Below, one piece after another: positions 23,532 through 32,661 of a stretch of DNA of 59,357 nt. The stretch's first letter is position 1. Each line of letters starts with the position of its first letter. Below the pieces are notes generated by a model. It was not told the origin of the DNA, made no database searches, and saw only the letters and a list, made by a program, of their open reading frames with translations. Source of the DNA: an uncultured Lachnospiraceae bacterium. Lineage in GTDB: Bacteria; Bacillota; Clostridia; Lachnospirales; Lachnospiraceae. The stretch covers positions 1-59,357 of the forward strand of contig URQQ01000026.1 in NCBI GenBank assembly GCA_900549995.1. The letters are read 5' to 3'. The position numbers and the translations under genes are program-made.

Positions 23532-25135
23532 CTTCCGAAAAGAAGTTTTAGAATGAGTCCGGCTGTAAGCAGCCCTGACAGCAGATATCCGATGAAACTG
23601 ATCCATGGTATTCCAAAGATCAACGGAAGATGCGAAGGGGCAAGACAGAGAATGCCAGAACCGGTAAAGAGAGCCAGGATCAGGATGGACACAGTCAGGC
23701 GGTCCATGGTCCGTTGAGCCTTCCCCAGAAATTCATCCGTATCCGTGAATTCCAGATTTAATTTCGTCTGTCCGTTTTTCGTGATATTCAGGAGATCAGA
23801 AAGCTGCGCAGGAATATCAAGGGACTTGTCAAGAGAAGTATACGCCTTGCGTCCTTTATGTTTCAGCAGCTTTTTGACATCCAGATTTTTTAGAATCAGT
23901 GAGGACATGTGAACCGAAAGAATCTGGAGTATATTTACTTCCGGGGAACAGATGGAAAGAGTTCCCTCCATGGTAATCATGCTGCGGCCAAGGAGTGTGA
24001 TATCAGGGGTGACAGCAATCTTGTGCTCTTTCACAAGATCAAGCAGCCGCTCGATTAATTCGCCTAATTTCATATTGCCGAAATCCATCGACATATAGCG
24101 GCTGACGATGTCATCGATATCTGTATAAAGCCTTGCATGGTTGATACGTTCTTTTGGCTCGCCGAACGCAAGAAGCACATTCTTCAGAGCATAAATGTCA
24201 TTTTCCAAAAGCGCGCTGATGGCTTTTTTTAACAGCTGTTTGTTATGGGCGTTCAGATGTCCGGTCATGCCCAGATCGAGCCAGGCGATTTTGCCGCCTG
24301 CGACCCAGAGGTTTCCGGGATGGGGGTCTGCATGGAAAAAGCCGTCTTCCAGTATCTGTTTACAGTAGTTTTCCGCCGTTTTCTGTCCGATCTCTGTCAT
24401 ATCATAACCAAGAGTCTCAAGGAGATCTACGCGGTCAATCTGGATGCCGTCAATATATTCCATGACAAGCAGCTTCTCTGTCGTAAGTTCGTGGATGACT
24501 CCCGGACAGGTTACATAGTTGATTTCCTGCTGATTGGCGGCAAAGAGGTCGAGATTTCTGGCTTCCTGAAGGAAATTCATCTCTTCCTGTGAGGTCTTCC
24601 ACAGTTCATCCAGGATGGTGTTAAAGTCAATCAGGTCTTTCGTTCCGATTGTGAGATTCAACATCCCGGAGGCTTTCTTCATCAATTTGATATCTTTTGC
24701 CATCGTCTCCGCAATTGCAGGGCGCTGTACCTTTACAACAACTTTCCGTCCGTCTTTTAGGACTGCCGGATGGACCTGGGCGATAGAAGCGGAACCAAGT
24801 GGAACCGCATCAATACTTGAGAAGAGTTCGGCGTAAGGTCTGTGCGTTTCCTCTTCAATGACACTTAGAATCGTTTGAAACGGGAGCGGGCGCACTTCGG
24901 TGCGGAGCCTTGTAAGCTCCTGGCAGTAAGACTCGGGCAGCATGTCCGATCTCATCGACATAATCTGCCCAAGTTTTACATAAGTTGGTCCCAGATCTTC
25001 CAGTATTTCACGGAGTTTTACCGGAGTCAGGCCATGGGTGAGCTGATGAGAACGAAGGACCTGCAGTATTTCCCCAAGCCTCTTGTCATTGCCGGATTCC
25101 AGTGCCGGAGAATTCAAAGAATCATTGCTGCTCAT
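23522..25135 (-). CDS. ABC1/UbiB-family atypical kinase
   Basis: 537 residues. The UbiB-specific KxGQ motif (YVKLGQIMSMRSDMLP, about 75-90), the alanine-rich loop (PLGSASIAQVHPAVL), the VVVKVQRP lysine, and HADPHPGNLWV plus WLDLGMTG (catalytic and metal sites) are all present. Two C-terminal membrane helices (about 480-535) anchor it. UbiB/AarF proteins support isoprenoid-quinone or lipid metabolism; the role in Lachnospiraceae is unclear. The ATG at 25135 overlaps the upstream phasin-like gene by 14 nt, so the pair is translationally coupled. Confidence 0.92.
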   Translation of the reverse strand: MSSNDSLNSPALESGNDKRLGEILQVLRSHQLTHGLTPVKLREILEDLGPTYVKLGQIMSMRSDMLPESYCQELTRLRTEVRPLPFQTILSVIEEETHRPYAELFSSIDAVPLGSASIAQVHPAVLKDGRKVVVKVQRPAIAETMAKDIKLMKKASGMLNLTIGTKDLIDFNTILDELWKTSQEEMNFLQEARNLDLFAANQQEINYVTCPGVIHELTTEKLLVMEYIDGIQIDRVDLLETLGYDMTEIGQKTAENYCKQILEDGFFHADPHPGNLWVAGGKIAWLDLGMTGHLNAHNKQLLKKAISALLENDIYALKNVLLAFGEPKERINHARLYTDIDDIVSRYMSMDFGNMKLGELIERLLDLVKEHKIAVTPDITLLGRSMITMEGTLSICSPEVNILQILSVHMSSLILKNLDVKKLLKHKGRKAYTSLDKSLDIPAQLSDLLNITKNGQTKLNLEFTDTDEFLGKAQRTMDRLTVSILILALFTGSGILCLAPSHLPLIFGIPWISFIGYLLSGLLTAGLILKLLFGRKK

Positions 25136-25529
25136 TGTTTTCCTCTTGTTTTTCTTCACAGTTTCCGCAGTCTGTCTCAACGCTATCTTCGGCAGGAGCA
25201 TCCGGATTGGCAGGTGCCTTTTCTTCCTGTGTATTCTTTGCCTCCGCCTGCGCGATCTTTTCCTTTAAAGCATCCAGATCTTCTTTGGACATATGGTCGA
25301 CTGCATTCAGAACATCTTTATATTCTTTTACAATATTGACAGTGACATGGTCATTCACTTTTTCCTTGGCACTGCGTTTCAGTTCTTCATTGAGCACTTT
25401 CCCCTGTTCTACGGTAATCTCACCTTTTTGTACGAGATTGTCAATGACGTCTTTCGCCGTTTCCGCTGTTGTTGCGACAGCGCCTACTCCTGCGAGAAAT
25501 ACTTTTTTAATACCTTCTGTAATATCCAT
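25122..25529 (-). CDS. Phasin-like small protein
   Basis: 135 residues: a helical N-terminal block (GIKKVFLAGVGAVATTAETAKDVIDNLVQKGEITVEQGKVLNEELK, described in parts) resembling the phasin/PhaF-type helical family, then a charged helix and an acidic low-complexity tail (EEKAPANPDAPAEDS...) with two cysteines. GAAAGGGTGGT precedes the ATG at 25529. It overlaps the UbiB-like kinase gene; this arrangement suggests a membrane-surface partner of the kinase. No PHA synthase is seen nearby. Confidence 0.8.
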   Translation of the reverse strand: MDITEGIKKVFLAGVGAVATTAETAKDVIDNLVQKGEITVEQGKVLNEELKRSAKEKVNDHVTVNIVKEYKDVLNAVDHMSKEDLDALKEKIAQAEAKNTQEEKAPANPDAPAEDSVETDCGNCEEKQEENNEQQ

Positions 25530-25722
25530 AATTACCACCCTTTCACTGTGAAAACTATAGTTAACGATGCTGCTTTACCGGAAGGCGGTATGTCTGAAAT
25601 GCCTTTGGTATGAATATAGTATAACATATTATCTGACCATTGAAGCAGAGGGTGATGATTTTATAAAAAATTCACAGATTTACTGTCAGACTTCACAATA
25701 TAGATAAATATGAAAAATGTTC

Positions 25723-25752
25723 TTGACAAACAGGATGTCTCAGTCATATAAT
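25723..25752 (+). promoter_or_regulatory. trpE: Sigma-A promoter of the trp operon
   Basis: Consensus TTGACA (25723-25728) and TATAAT (25747-25752) with an 18-nt spacer. Transcription should start near 25759, at the head of the T-box leader. Confidence 0.85.
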
Positions 25753-25758
25753 GTGAAA

Positions 25759-26010
25759 CATATTCATACAGAACCAAAACCGATGAGCAAGAGTAAGTAA
25801 GAAAAGATATGTATTCCCAGAGAGCTGCCTGTGGTGGGATGGCGGCAATAACGTTTTTTCCGAATGGACTTGCGAGGGCAGTTTGAAATGATACGGATGT
25901 AAAGTGTATCAGAGTAGATGCTGACGGGAGCCTTATCCGTTATCAACAAGGTGTGTATGTCAGTACATAATTGAGCGGCCGTGTTACGGCAATCAGGGTG
26001 GTACCGCAGG
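25759..26010 (+). promoter_or_regulatory. T-box leader, probably tRNA-Trp
   Basis: The invariant antiterminator sequence AGGGTGGTACCGCAGG lies at about 25995-26010; its GGTACC-flanking bases pair with the uncharged tRNA acceptor end. Upstream, AGAGAG plus a GGTGGGA loop (about 25818-25840) look like the Stem I distal elements. A UGG at 25865-25867 is a candidate tryptophan specifier codon, consistent with the operon it controls; its exact loop assignment needs folding. Confidence 0.9.
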
Positions 26011-26035
26011 AGCGATCATTATAAAGCATATGATG

Positions 26036-26090
26036 AGGAGCCTTTTGTCCCTTACGAATTAAATTGTAAGGAGCAAAGGGCTCCTTTTGT
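26036..26090 (+). terminator. T-box regulated terminator
   Basis: AGGAGCC...CCCTTAC pairs with GTAAGGAG...GGGCTCCT, followed by TTTTGT. It would form when tRNA is charged and be replaced by the antiterminator when tryptophan is scarce. Confidence 0.85.
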
Positions 26091-26140
26091 ATGCCGACTT
26101 TTACTGCTGACCGAGGAAATAAAACCAGGAGGAAGATTCT

Positions 26141-27601
26141 ATGTATCCAGATTGTGACAAAATATTACAGCTTTCAGCTTTATACGACATAATTCCCGTG
26201 TGTAAGGAAATCTATGCAGATGTCGTTACACCGATTACACTTCTCAGAAAAATATCTGCATCTGCCAGCCGTTATTATCTGCTGGAAAGTGTGGAGGGCG
26301 GAGAAAAATGGGCGAGATATTCTTTCCTTGGCTATGACCCGGTGATGCGGGTTTCGCTGAAAAATGACATTGTAAAGATTGAAACTGCACAGGGGATAAA
26401 GGAAGTTCAGACGAAGGCTCCTTATGAAGTGCTGCGGGAAGTGATGAAACAGCACAGATCGCCGAAAATCGAAGGAATGCCGCCGTTTACAGGAGGGTTC
26501 GTCGGGTATTTCGGTTATTCGATGATCGGGTATGCAGAGCCGGTGCTTGATATAAAAAAAGGAGAGTTTCACGATTTTGATGTCTGTCTGTTTGACAGGG
26601 TCATTGCATATGACCATCTGAAACAGAAGATATCGGTCATTGTCAATATGAAGACAGATCATGTAATGCAAAATTACGGGAAGGCAGTACAGGAGATTGA
26701 AGAAGTGATTCATATGATCCGCAATGCACCGGTGCCGCAGGAAGAATTCACGAAGGAAGCTTCTGAATTCCGGTGTAATATGAGCAAAGAAGAATATTGC
26801 AGGATTGTGGAAAAGACAAAAGAGTATATTGTGGACGGAGATATTTTCCAGGCCGTGATTTCCAGACAGTTCACCTGCAATTATGAAGGGAGCCTGATCA
26901 ATCCGTACAGGGTACTGCGTACGACAAACCCGTCGCCTTATATGGTGTATATGAAGATTGACGGGGAAGAAATCATGAGCACGTCACCGGAGACGCTGGT
27001 ACGTCTTAAGAACCGGAGGCTGACTACATTTCCGGTGGCAGGTTCCAGGCCGAGGGGCAGGACGGAGGAAGAAGATGAGAAGCTTTCAGAAGAACTGATC
27101 AATGATGAAAAAGAACTTGCAGAACACAATATGCTTGTGGATCTTGGGAGAAATGATCTTGGCAGGATCTCAGAGTTTGGTTCGGTGGAAGTGACAAAGT
27201 ATCAGATGATTCATAAATATTCGAAGATCATGCACATCTGTTCCCAGGTGGAAGGGAATATCCGGGAAGAATATGACGGGCTGGATGCGCTAAGCGCAGT
27301 CCTCCCTGCAGGGACATTGTCCGGGGCACCGAAGATACGGGCCTGTGAGATTATCGAGGAATTGGAAAAAGAACCGAGAGGGATCTATGGAGGTGCACTT
27401 GGATATCTGGATTTTACCGGGAACCTGGATACCTGCATTGCGATCCGCATGGCAGTAAAGAAGGATGGGAAAGTCTATGTGCAGGCCGGCGGAGGGATCG
27501 TGGCAGACAGTATCCCGGAAAAAGAGTATGAGGAATCCGAAAACAAGGCACTGGCAGTGATGAACGCAGTCAGAAATGCAGGGGAGGTGTTGGAGAGATG
27601 A
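26141..27601 (+). CDS. trpE: Anthranilate synthase component I
   Basis: 486 residues with the TrpE N-terminal regulatory domain (including LLESVEGGEKWARYSFLG, which carries the tryptophan-feedback LLES motif) and the chorismate-binding domain (STSPETLVRLKNRRLTTFPVAGSRPRG in parts, AGTLSGAPKIRA, GGIVADSIPEKEYEE). It converts chorismate to anthranilate with TrpG. AGGAGG precedes the ATG; the stop overlaps trpG by ATGA. Confidence 0.97.
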   Translation: MYPDCDKILQLSALYDIIPVCKEIYADVVTPITLLRKISASASRYYLLESVEGGEKWARYSFLGYDPVMRVSLKNDIVKIETAQGIKEVQTKAPYEVLREVMKQHRSPKIEGMPPFTGGFVGYFGYSMIGYAEPVLDIKKGEFHDFDVCLFDRVIAYDHLKQKISVIVNMKTDHVMQNYGKAVQEIEEVIHMIRNAPVPQEEFTKEASEFRCNMSKEEYCRIVEKTKEYIVDGDIFQAVISRQFTCNYEGSLINPYRVLRTTNPSPYMVYMKIDGEEIMSTSPETLVRLKNRRLTTFPVAGSRPRGRTEEEDEKLSEELINDEKELAEHNMLVDLGRNDLGRISEFGSVEVTKYQMIHKYSKIMHICSQVEGNIREEYDGLDALSAVLPAGTLSGAPKIRACEIIEELEKEPRGIYGGALGYLDFTGNLDTCIAIRMAVKKDGKVYVQAGGGIVADSIPEKEYEESENKALAVMNAVRNAGEVLER

Positions 27602-28173
27602 TTTTACTGATTGATAATTATGACAGTTTTTCCTATAACCTGGTACAGATGGCAGGGAGTATCAAAAAAGAAATCAAGGTTGTGAGAAATGATGAGATGA
27701 CAGTCGGTGAGATTGAACACATGTCACCATCGCACATCATACTTTCACCGGGGCCAGGGTATCCGAAAGACGCCGGAATCTGTAAGGAAGTCATACAGAA
27801 ACTGATGGGAAAGATTCCGATCCTGGGGGTATGCCTTGGACATCAGGCCATCTGTGAAGTATACGGCGCAACGATTGCACATGCAAAAGAACTGATGCAC
27901 GGAAAGAAAAGCAAGATTTATATAGAGAATCATACGACACTTTTTAAAGGAATGCCGGAGCAGATGGAAGCGGCGAGATATCATTCGCTGATTGCAGAGG
28001 AAGAGAATTTCCCGGCGGAACTCCGGATCACAGCAAAAGACGCAGGCGGGGAAGTGATGGCAGTGGAACATGAGAAATATCCGGTCTATGGAGTTCAGTT
28101 TCACCCGGAATCGATTATGACACCTGATGGATATAAAATCATGCGGAACTATTTCATGACAGGAGGAGAGTAA
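27598..28173 (+). CDS. trpG: Anthranilate synthase glutamine amidotransferase
   Basis: 191-residue class I glutamine amidotransferase: LIDNYDSFSYNLVQ start, oxyanion LSPGPGYP, nucleophile GVCLGHQAI (Cys near 80) and the catalytic His-Glu in VQFHPESIMT. Supplies ammonia to TrpE. It may also serve p-aminobenzoate synthesis, as in many Firmicutes. Overlaps trpE by 4 nt. Confidence 0.96.
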   Translation: MILLIDNYDSFSYNLVQMAGSIKKEIKVVRNDEMTVGEIEHMSPSHIILSPGPGYPKDAGICKEVIQKLMGKIPILGVCLGHQAICEVYGATIAHAKELMHGKKSKIYIENHTTLFKGMPEQMEAARYHSLIAEEENFPAELRITAKDAGGEVMAVEHEKYPVYGVQFHPESIMTPDGYKIMRNYFMTGGE

Positions 28174-28174
28174 G

Positions 28175-29194
28175 ATGATCAAAGAAGCAATTAATAAAGT
28201 AATGAATGGTAATAATCTGGACTACGATGAGGCGAAGGCAGTGATGAATGAAATGATGGATGGAACTGCGACGCAGGCGCAGATGGGAGGGTTTCTCACT
28301 GCGCTTCGGATGCAGGGGGAGACCATCGATGAAATCACGGCATTTGCCACTGTGATGAGGGAAAAGGGAATCAAGATCACACCTGAGAGGGAAGTGATTG
28401 ACATCGTGGGGACGGGCGGTGATGAGGCCGGGACCTTTAATATCTCGACAACGGCATCTTTCGTCGTGGCAGCCGGCGGTGTCCCGGTGGCAAAACATGG
28501 GAACCGCAGCGTCTCGAGCAAAAGCGGAGCGGCGGATGTACTGGAAAACCTCGGTGTAAAAGTAGCTTTAAGTGCAAAGCAGAATGAACAGGTATTAAAA
28601 GAGACCGGGATGTGTTTTATGTTCGCGCAGGTCTATCATTCCTCGATGAAATACGCTGCTCCGGTCAGAAAAGAGCTGGGTGCAAGAACCGTATTTAATA
28701 TTCTGGGGCCTCTGTCTAACCCGGCAGGAGCTACTATGCAGCTTCTGGGTGTCTATGACAGGAAGCTCGCCGAACCGCTTGCGCAGGTTCTCTCGAATCT
28801 GGGAGTGGTCAGAGGCGTGGTAGTCTGCGGAAGTGACGGACTCGATGAGATTACTCTGACTGGAGAAACAGATGTATATGAGATCAGGTTCGGTAAAATC
28901 ACGTCATATACAATTGCGCCGGAACAGTTTGGACTTACACGCTGCAAGCCGTCAGATCTCGTCGGCGGCGACCCGAAGGAAAATGCAAAGATCACGAAAG
29001 AAATTCTGGAAGGGAAAGAGCGGGGGCCAAAGCGGGATGTCATTTTAATGAACGCGGGAATGAGCCTGTATCTGGGGATTGATGATATTACTCTGGAAGA
29101 TGGCATAAAACTGGCTGCAGAGCTGATTGACAACGGCAAGGCGCTTAATAAATTCAAAGAATTTGTGAAAGCAACAAATGAGGTGGAGGAATGA
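28175..29194 (+). CDS. trpD: Anthranilate phosphoribosyltransferase
   Basis: 339 residues with the PRPP-binding GTGGDEAGTFNISTTAS block (about 78-95), KHGNRSVSSKSGAADVLE and VFNILGPLSNPA. Adds phosphoribose to anthranilate. Starts 1 nt after trpG and overlaps trpC by 4 nt. Confidence 0.97.
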   Translation: MIKEAINKVMNGNNLDYDEAKAVMNEMMDGTATQAQMGGFLTALRMQGETIDEITAFATVMREKGIKITPEREVIDIVGTGGDEAGTFNISTTASFVVAAGGVPVAKHGNRSVSSKSGAADVLENLGVKVALSAKQNEQVLKETGMCFMFAQVYHSSMKYAAPVRKELGARTVFNILGPLSNPAGATMQLLGVYDRKLAEPLAQVLSNLGVVRGVVVCGSDGLDEITLTGETDVYEIRFGKITSYTIAPEQFGLTRCKPSDLVGGDPKENAKITKEILEGKERGPKRDVILMNAGMSLYLGIDDITLEDGIKLAAELIDNGKALNKFKEFVKATNEVEE

Positions 29195-29970
29195 TTTTAT
29201 ACGAGATCGCAGCGGACACAAGAAAACGGGTGGAAGAGGCGAAAAAAAGAGTAGCCCTGGAAGAGATAAAAACGCAGGCAGCTGCAATGGAGAAGGAGAC
29301 AGGATTTCCGGCGGAGGCAAGGCTTAAGGAGAAGGGCATCCATTTCATCTGCGAAGTGAAAAAAGCATCGCCTTCCAAGGGCGTGATTGCTGAGGAATTT
29401 CCTTACCTTGAGATTGCAAAGGAGTATGAAGCGGCAGGGGCAGATATCATTTCCTGCCTGACAGAGCCACATTATTTTCAGGGAAGTGATCAGTTTTTAA
29501 AAGAGATAAAAAGTGAAGTAAACATTCCGGTTCTGCGGAAGGACTTCACAGTGGACGCCTATCAGATCTATGAAGCAAAAGTATTGGGGGCGGATCTTGT
29601 CCTTTTGATCTGTGCACTTCTGACCGAAGAAACTTTGAAGGAATACATCAGTATCTGTGATGAACTTGGACTTTCAGCTCTGGTGGAAGTACACGATGAG
29701 ACAGAGATGGCTATGGCTGTGAAGGCAGGAGCGCGGATCATCGGAGTGAATAACCGGAATCTGAAAGATTTCACCGTAGATATCCACAACAGCATAAGGC
29801 TTCGGGAGACGGCGCCAAAGGAGCTTCTGTTCGTGGCAGAAAGCGGAATCAAGACTTCCGGTGATATCAAAGAACTGAAGGACGCGCAGGTGAACGGAGT
29901 GCTGATCGGGGAAACACTGATGAGAAGCCCGGATAAAAAGAAGAAAATCAGGGAACTTCTGGGAGAGTAA
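29191..29970 (+). CDS. trpC: Indole-3-glycerol phosphate synthase
   Basis: 259-residue TIM barrel. FICEVKKASPSKGVI carries the catalytic lysine; VLRKDFTVDAYQIYEAK, GVNNRNLKDFTVD and VAESGI are the other substrate loops. Separate from trpF, unlike the fused enterobacterial form. Confidence 0.97.
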   Translation: MILYEIAADTRKRVEEAKKRVALEEIKTQAAAMEKETGFPAEARLKEKGIHFICEVKKASPSKGVIAEEFPYLEIAKEYEAAGADIISCLTEPHYFQGSDQFLKEIKSEVNIPVLRKDFTVDAYQIYEAKVLGADLVLLICALLTEETLKEYISICDELGLSALVEVHDETEMAMAVKAGARIIGVNNRNLKDFTVDIHNSIRLRETAPKELLFVAESGIKTSGDIKELKDAQVNGVLIGETLMRSPDKKKKIRELLGE

Positions 29971-30602
29971 TGATGTTAAAGGTAAAAATATGCGGCCTTC
30001 AAAGGGCGGAAGACATGGAAGCCGTGAATGCGCTGCGTCCGGATTATGTGGGATTTGTATTTGCTGAGAGTAAAAGAAAAGTGACAGAACAGACGGCTAT
30101 GGAGCTGAAGGAAAAGTTACATCCACAAATTAAGGCAGCGGGTGTCTTCGTAAATGAACAGCCGGAGAAGATTATCCGTCTGTGTGAAAGGAAAATTATT
30201 GATCTCATCCAGCTGCATGGGGATGAGGATGAAAATGAGATCAGGAGACTGAAAAACGGAACCGATACCCCTGTCATAAAGGCGGTGCGTGTCAGGAGCA
30301 GAGAGCAGATCCTAAAAGCACAGGAACTTCCCTGTGAGTATCTGCTCCTCGATACTTACCAGCCGGGAATGTATGGAGGAAGCGGAAAACAGTTTGACTG
30401 GAACCTGATCCCAAAGATGGAGAAGCCGTATTTTCTGGCGGGCGGGTTAAACGCACAGAACATCTGGCAGGCGGTGCAGGCATGTAACCCCTATGCGGTG
30501 GATGTAAGCAGCGCGGTTGAGACGGATGGGCGGAAGGATCCTAAGAAAATGAAACAGCTGATGCAGGTGATTGATCAGATAAGATGGAGGATAGAAAGAT
30601 GA
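29970..30602 (+). CDS. trpF: Phosphoribosylanthranilate isomerase
   Basis: 210-residue TIM barrel beginning LKVKICGLQRAEDM, where the cysteine is the general base, with DTYQPGMYGGSGKQFDW and FLAGGLNAQN phosphate loops. The start overlaps the trpC stop; the tandem ATG codons at 29970 and 29973 are equally possible. Confidence 0.95.
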   Translation: MMLKVKICGLQRAEDMEAVNALRPDYVGFVFAESKRKVTEQTAMELKEKLHPQIKAAGVFVNEQPEKIIRLCERKIIDLIQLHGDEDENEIRRLKNGTDTPVIKAVRVRSREQILKAQELPCEYLLLDTYQPGMYGGSGKQFDWNLIPKMEKPYFLAGGLNAQNIWQAVQACNPYAVDVSSAVETDGRKDPKKMKQLMQVIDQIRWRIER

Positions 30603-31783
30603 AAAAAGGAAGATTTGGAGAATATGGCGGGCAGTTTGTGCCGGAGACATTGATGAACGCAGTACAGGAGCTGGAAGAAGCGTATGAAAAGTACAGCAAA
30701 GATCCGCAGTTTCAGGCGGAGCTTGATGATCTGCTGAAGAATTATGCAGGGAGGCCGTCACTGTTGTATGAGGCGAAGAAAATGACAAGAGATCTCGGCG
30801 GGGCAAAGATTTATCTGAAAAGAGAAGACCTGAATCATACAGGTTCCCACAAGATTAACAATGTGCTGGGGCAGGTGCTTCTGGCTAAGAAAATGGGAAA
30901 GACGAGGGTGATCGCGGAGACCGGCGCAGGCCAGCACGGTGTTGCCACAGCGACGGCAGCGGCGCTTATGGATATGGAATGTGAAGTTTACATGGGGAAA
31001 GAAGACACGGACCGGCAGGCGTTGAATGTATACCGGATGGAGCTTCTCGGGGCGAAAGTCCACGTTGTGACAAGCGGCACACAGACATTGAAAGATGCGG
31101 TAAACGAGACTTTGAGAGAGTGGACGAACCGGGTAGAGGATACCCACTATGTCCTGGGTTCTGTCATGGGGCCGCATCCGTTTCCGACCATTGTGCGTGA
31201 TTTCCAGAAGGTCATCAGCAAAGAGATCAAAGAACAGATGATGGAGAAGGAAGGGAGGCTTCCGGATGCAGTGCTTGCGTGTGTCGGCGGCGGCAGCAAT
31301 GCCATGGGCGCATTCTATGAATTTATTGAAGATGAAGGAGTGGAACTGATCGGATGTGAAGCCGCAGGGCATGGCGTAGATACCGAAAAACACGCAGCTA
31401 CGATTGCCAGAGGAAGTGAAGGCGTATTCCATGGGATGAAATCACTGTTCTGCCAGGATGAATACGGACAGATTGCTCCGGTATATTCCATCTCAGCAGG
31501 ACTTGACTATCCGGGAATCGGACCGGAACATGCACATCTGGCAGAGACAGGACGGGCAAGATATGTACCTGTGACAGATGATGAGGCAGTGGAGGCATTT
31601 GAGTATCTGTCCAGAATGGAAGGGATTATTCCGGCGATTGAGAGTGCGCATGCAGTGGCATATGCGAAAAAACTGGCACCGAAGATGAGAAAGGATCAGA
31701 TCATCGTGATCAACATCTCCGGCCGTGGTGACAAAGACGTTGCAGCAATTGCGAGATATAAAGGAGTGGAAATCTATGAGTAG
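30599..31783 (+). CDS. trpB: Tryptophan synthase beta chain
   Basis: 394 residues, PLP-dependent. REDLNHTGSHKINNVLGQ holds the Schiff-base lysine, ETGAGQHGVATA the substrate loop, and CVGGGSNAMG the PLP phosphate loop. ATG at 30599 is preferred because TGGAGG lies 8 nt upstream; it overlaps the trpF stop. Confidence 0.98.
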   Translation: MKKGRFGEYGGQFVPETLMNAVQELEEAYEKYSKDPQFQAELDDLLKNYAGRPSLLYEAKKMTRDLGGAKIYLKREDLNHTGSHKINNVLGQVLLAKKMGKTRVIAETGAGQHGVATATAAALMDMECEVYMGKEDTDRQALNVYRMELLGAKVHVVTSGTQTLKDAVNETLREWTNRVEDTHYVLGSVMGPHPFPTIVRDFQKVISKEIKEQMMEKEGRLPDAVLACVGGGSNAMGAFYEFIEDEGVELIGCEAAGHGVDTEKHAATIARGSEGVFHGMKSLFCQDEYGQIAPVYSISAGLDYPGIGPEHAHLAETGRARYVPVTDDEAVEAFEYLSRMEGIIPAIESAHAVAYAKKLAPKMRKDQIIVINISGRGDKDVAAIARYKGVEIYE

Positions 31784-32552
31784 AATAAGAGAGGCATTTG
31801 AACATGGGAAAGCATTTATTCCGTTTATCACAGGAGGAGACCCGGATCTTGAGACGACAGAAAAACTTCTGTATGTGTGTCAGGAGGCAGGAGCTGATTT
31901 GATTGAGATAGGCATTCCTTTTTCCGATCCTGTGGCAGAGGGAGTGGTGATCCAGGAGGCCAACGAGCGGGCGCTTTCTGCCGGATGTACGACAGATAAG
32001 CTGTTCGATATGGTAAAAAGGGCGAGGGAGAAGGTTACAGTTCCCATGGTGTTCATGACGTATATCAATCCGATCTATACGTATGGAAAAGAAAAATTTA
32101 TGAAACGCTGTGTGGAATGTCAGATGGACGGGGTGATCGTTCCGGATCTTCCGTTCGAAGAAAAAGAGGAACTTTCCGGGGTGTGCGAAGAATACGGCAT
32201 TGACCTGATCTCCTTGATTGCGCCGACATCGCATGAGAGAATCCGTATGATCGCAGAGGAAGCGAAGGGATTCATCTACTGTGTGTCATCTATGGGAGTG
32301 ACGGGGGTAAGAAGTGAAATAAAGACAAATATAAAAGAGATGACGGAAATGGTGCGGGAAGTTACAGATCTTCCGTGTGCGGTCGGATTTGGAATCTCAG
32401 AGCCGGAGCAGGCAAGAGAAATGGCGGCAGTATCAGATGGAGCGATCGTCGGATCGGCAATTGTGAAGATTGTGGCCCGGTATGGAAGAGACTGTGCGCC
32501 AAAAGTGGAAGAATATGTAAAAAAGATGAAAGAAGCGGTGTCAAAAGCGTAG
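31776..32552 (+). CDS. trpA: Tryptophan synthase alpha chain
   Basis: 258-residue TIM barrel: AFIPFITGGDPDLETT, LIEIGIPFSDPVAEG (catalytic Glu) and GVIVPDLPFEEKEEL (catalytic Asp). Cleaves indole-glycerol phosphate and channels indole to TrpB. ATG at 31776 follows AAAGGAG and overlaps the end of trpB; the frame upstream of it is a shadow of trpB. Last gene of the operon; no clear terminator follows. Confidence 0.97.
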   Translation: MSRIREAFEHGKAFIPFITGGDPDLETTEKLLYVCQEAGADLIEIGIPFSDPVAEGVVIQEANERALSAGCTTDKLFDMVKRAREKVTVPMVFMTYINPIYTYGKEKFMKRCVECQMDGVIVPDLPFEEKEELSGVCEEYGIDLISLIAPTSHERIRMIAEEAKGFIYCVSSMGVTGVRSEIKTNIKEMTEMVREVTDLPCAVGFGISEPEQAREMAAVSDGAIVGSAIVKIVARYGRDCAPKVEEYVKKMKEAVSKA

Positions 32553-32661
32553 CCGTATTGAAAAAGAATGTCATTTAAACGGAGTTTTCCTGTTTACTGG
32601 ATACGATCCCGGTGTTACAATATGAATATCAGATTCTGGCAATACGAAAGGGAGTATAAAG

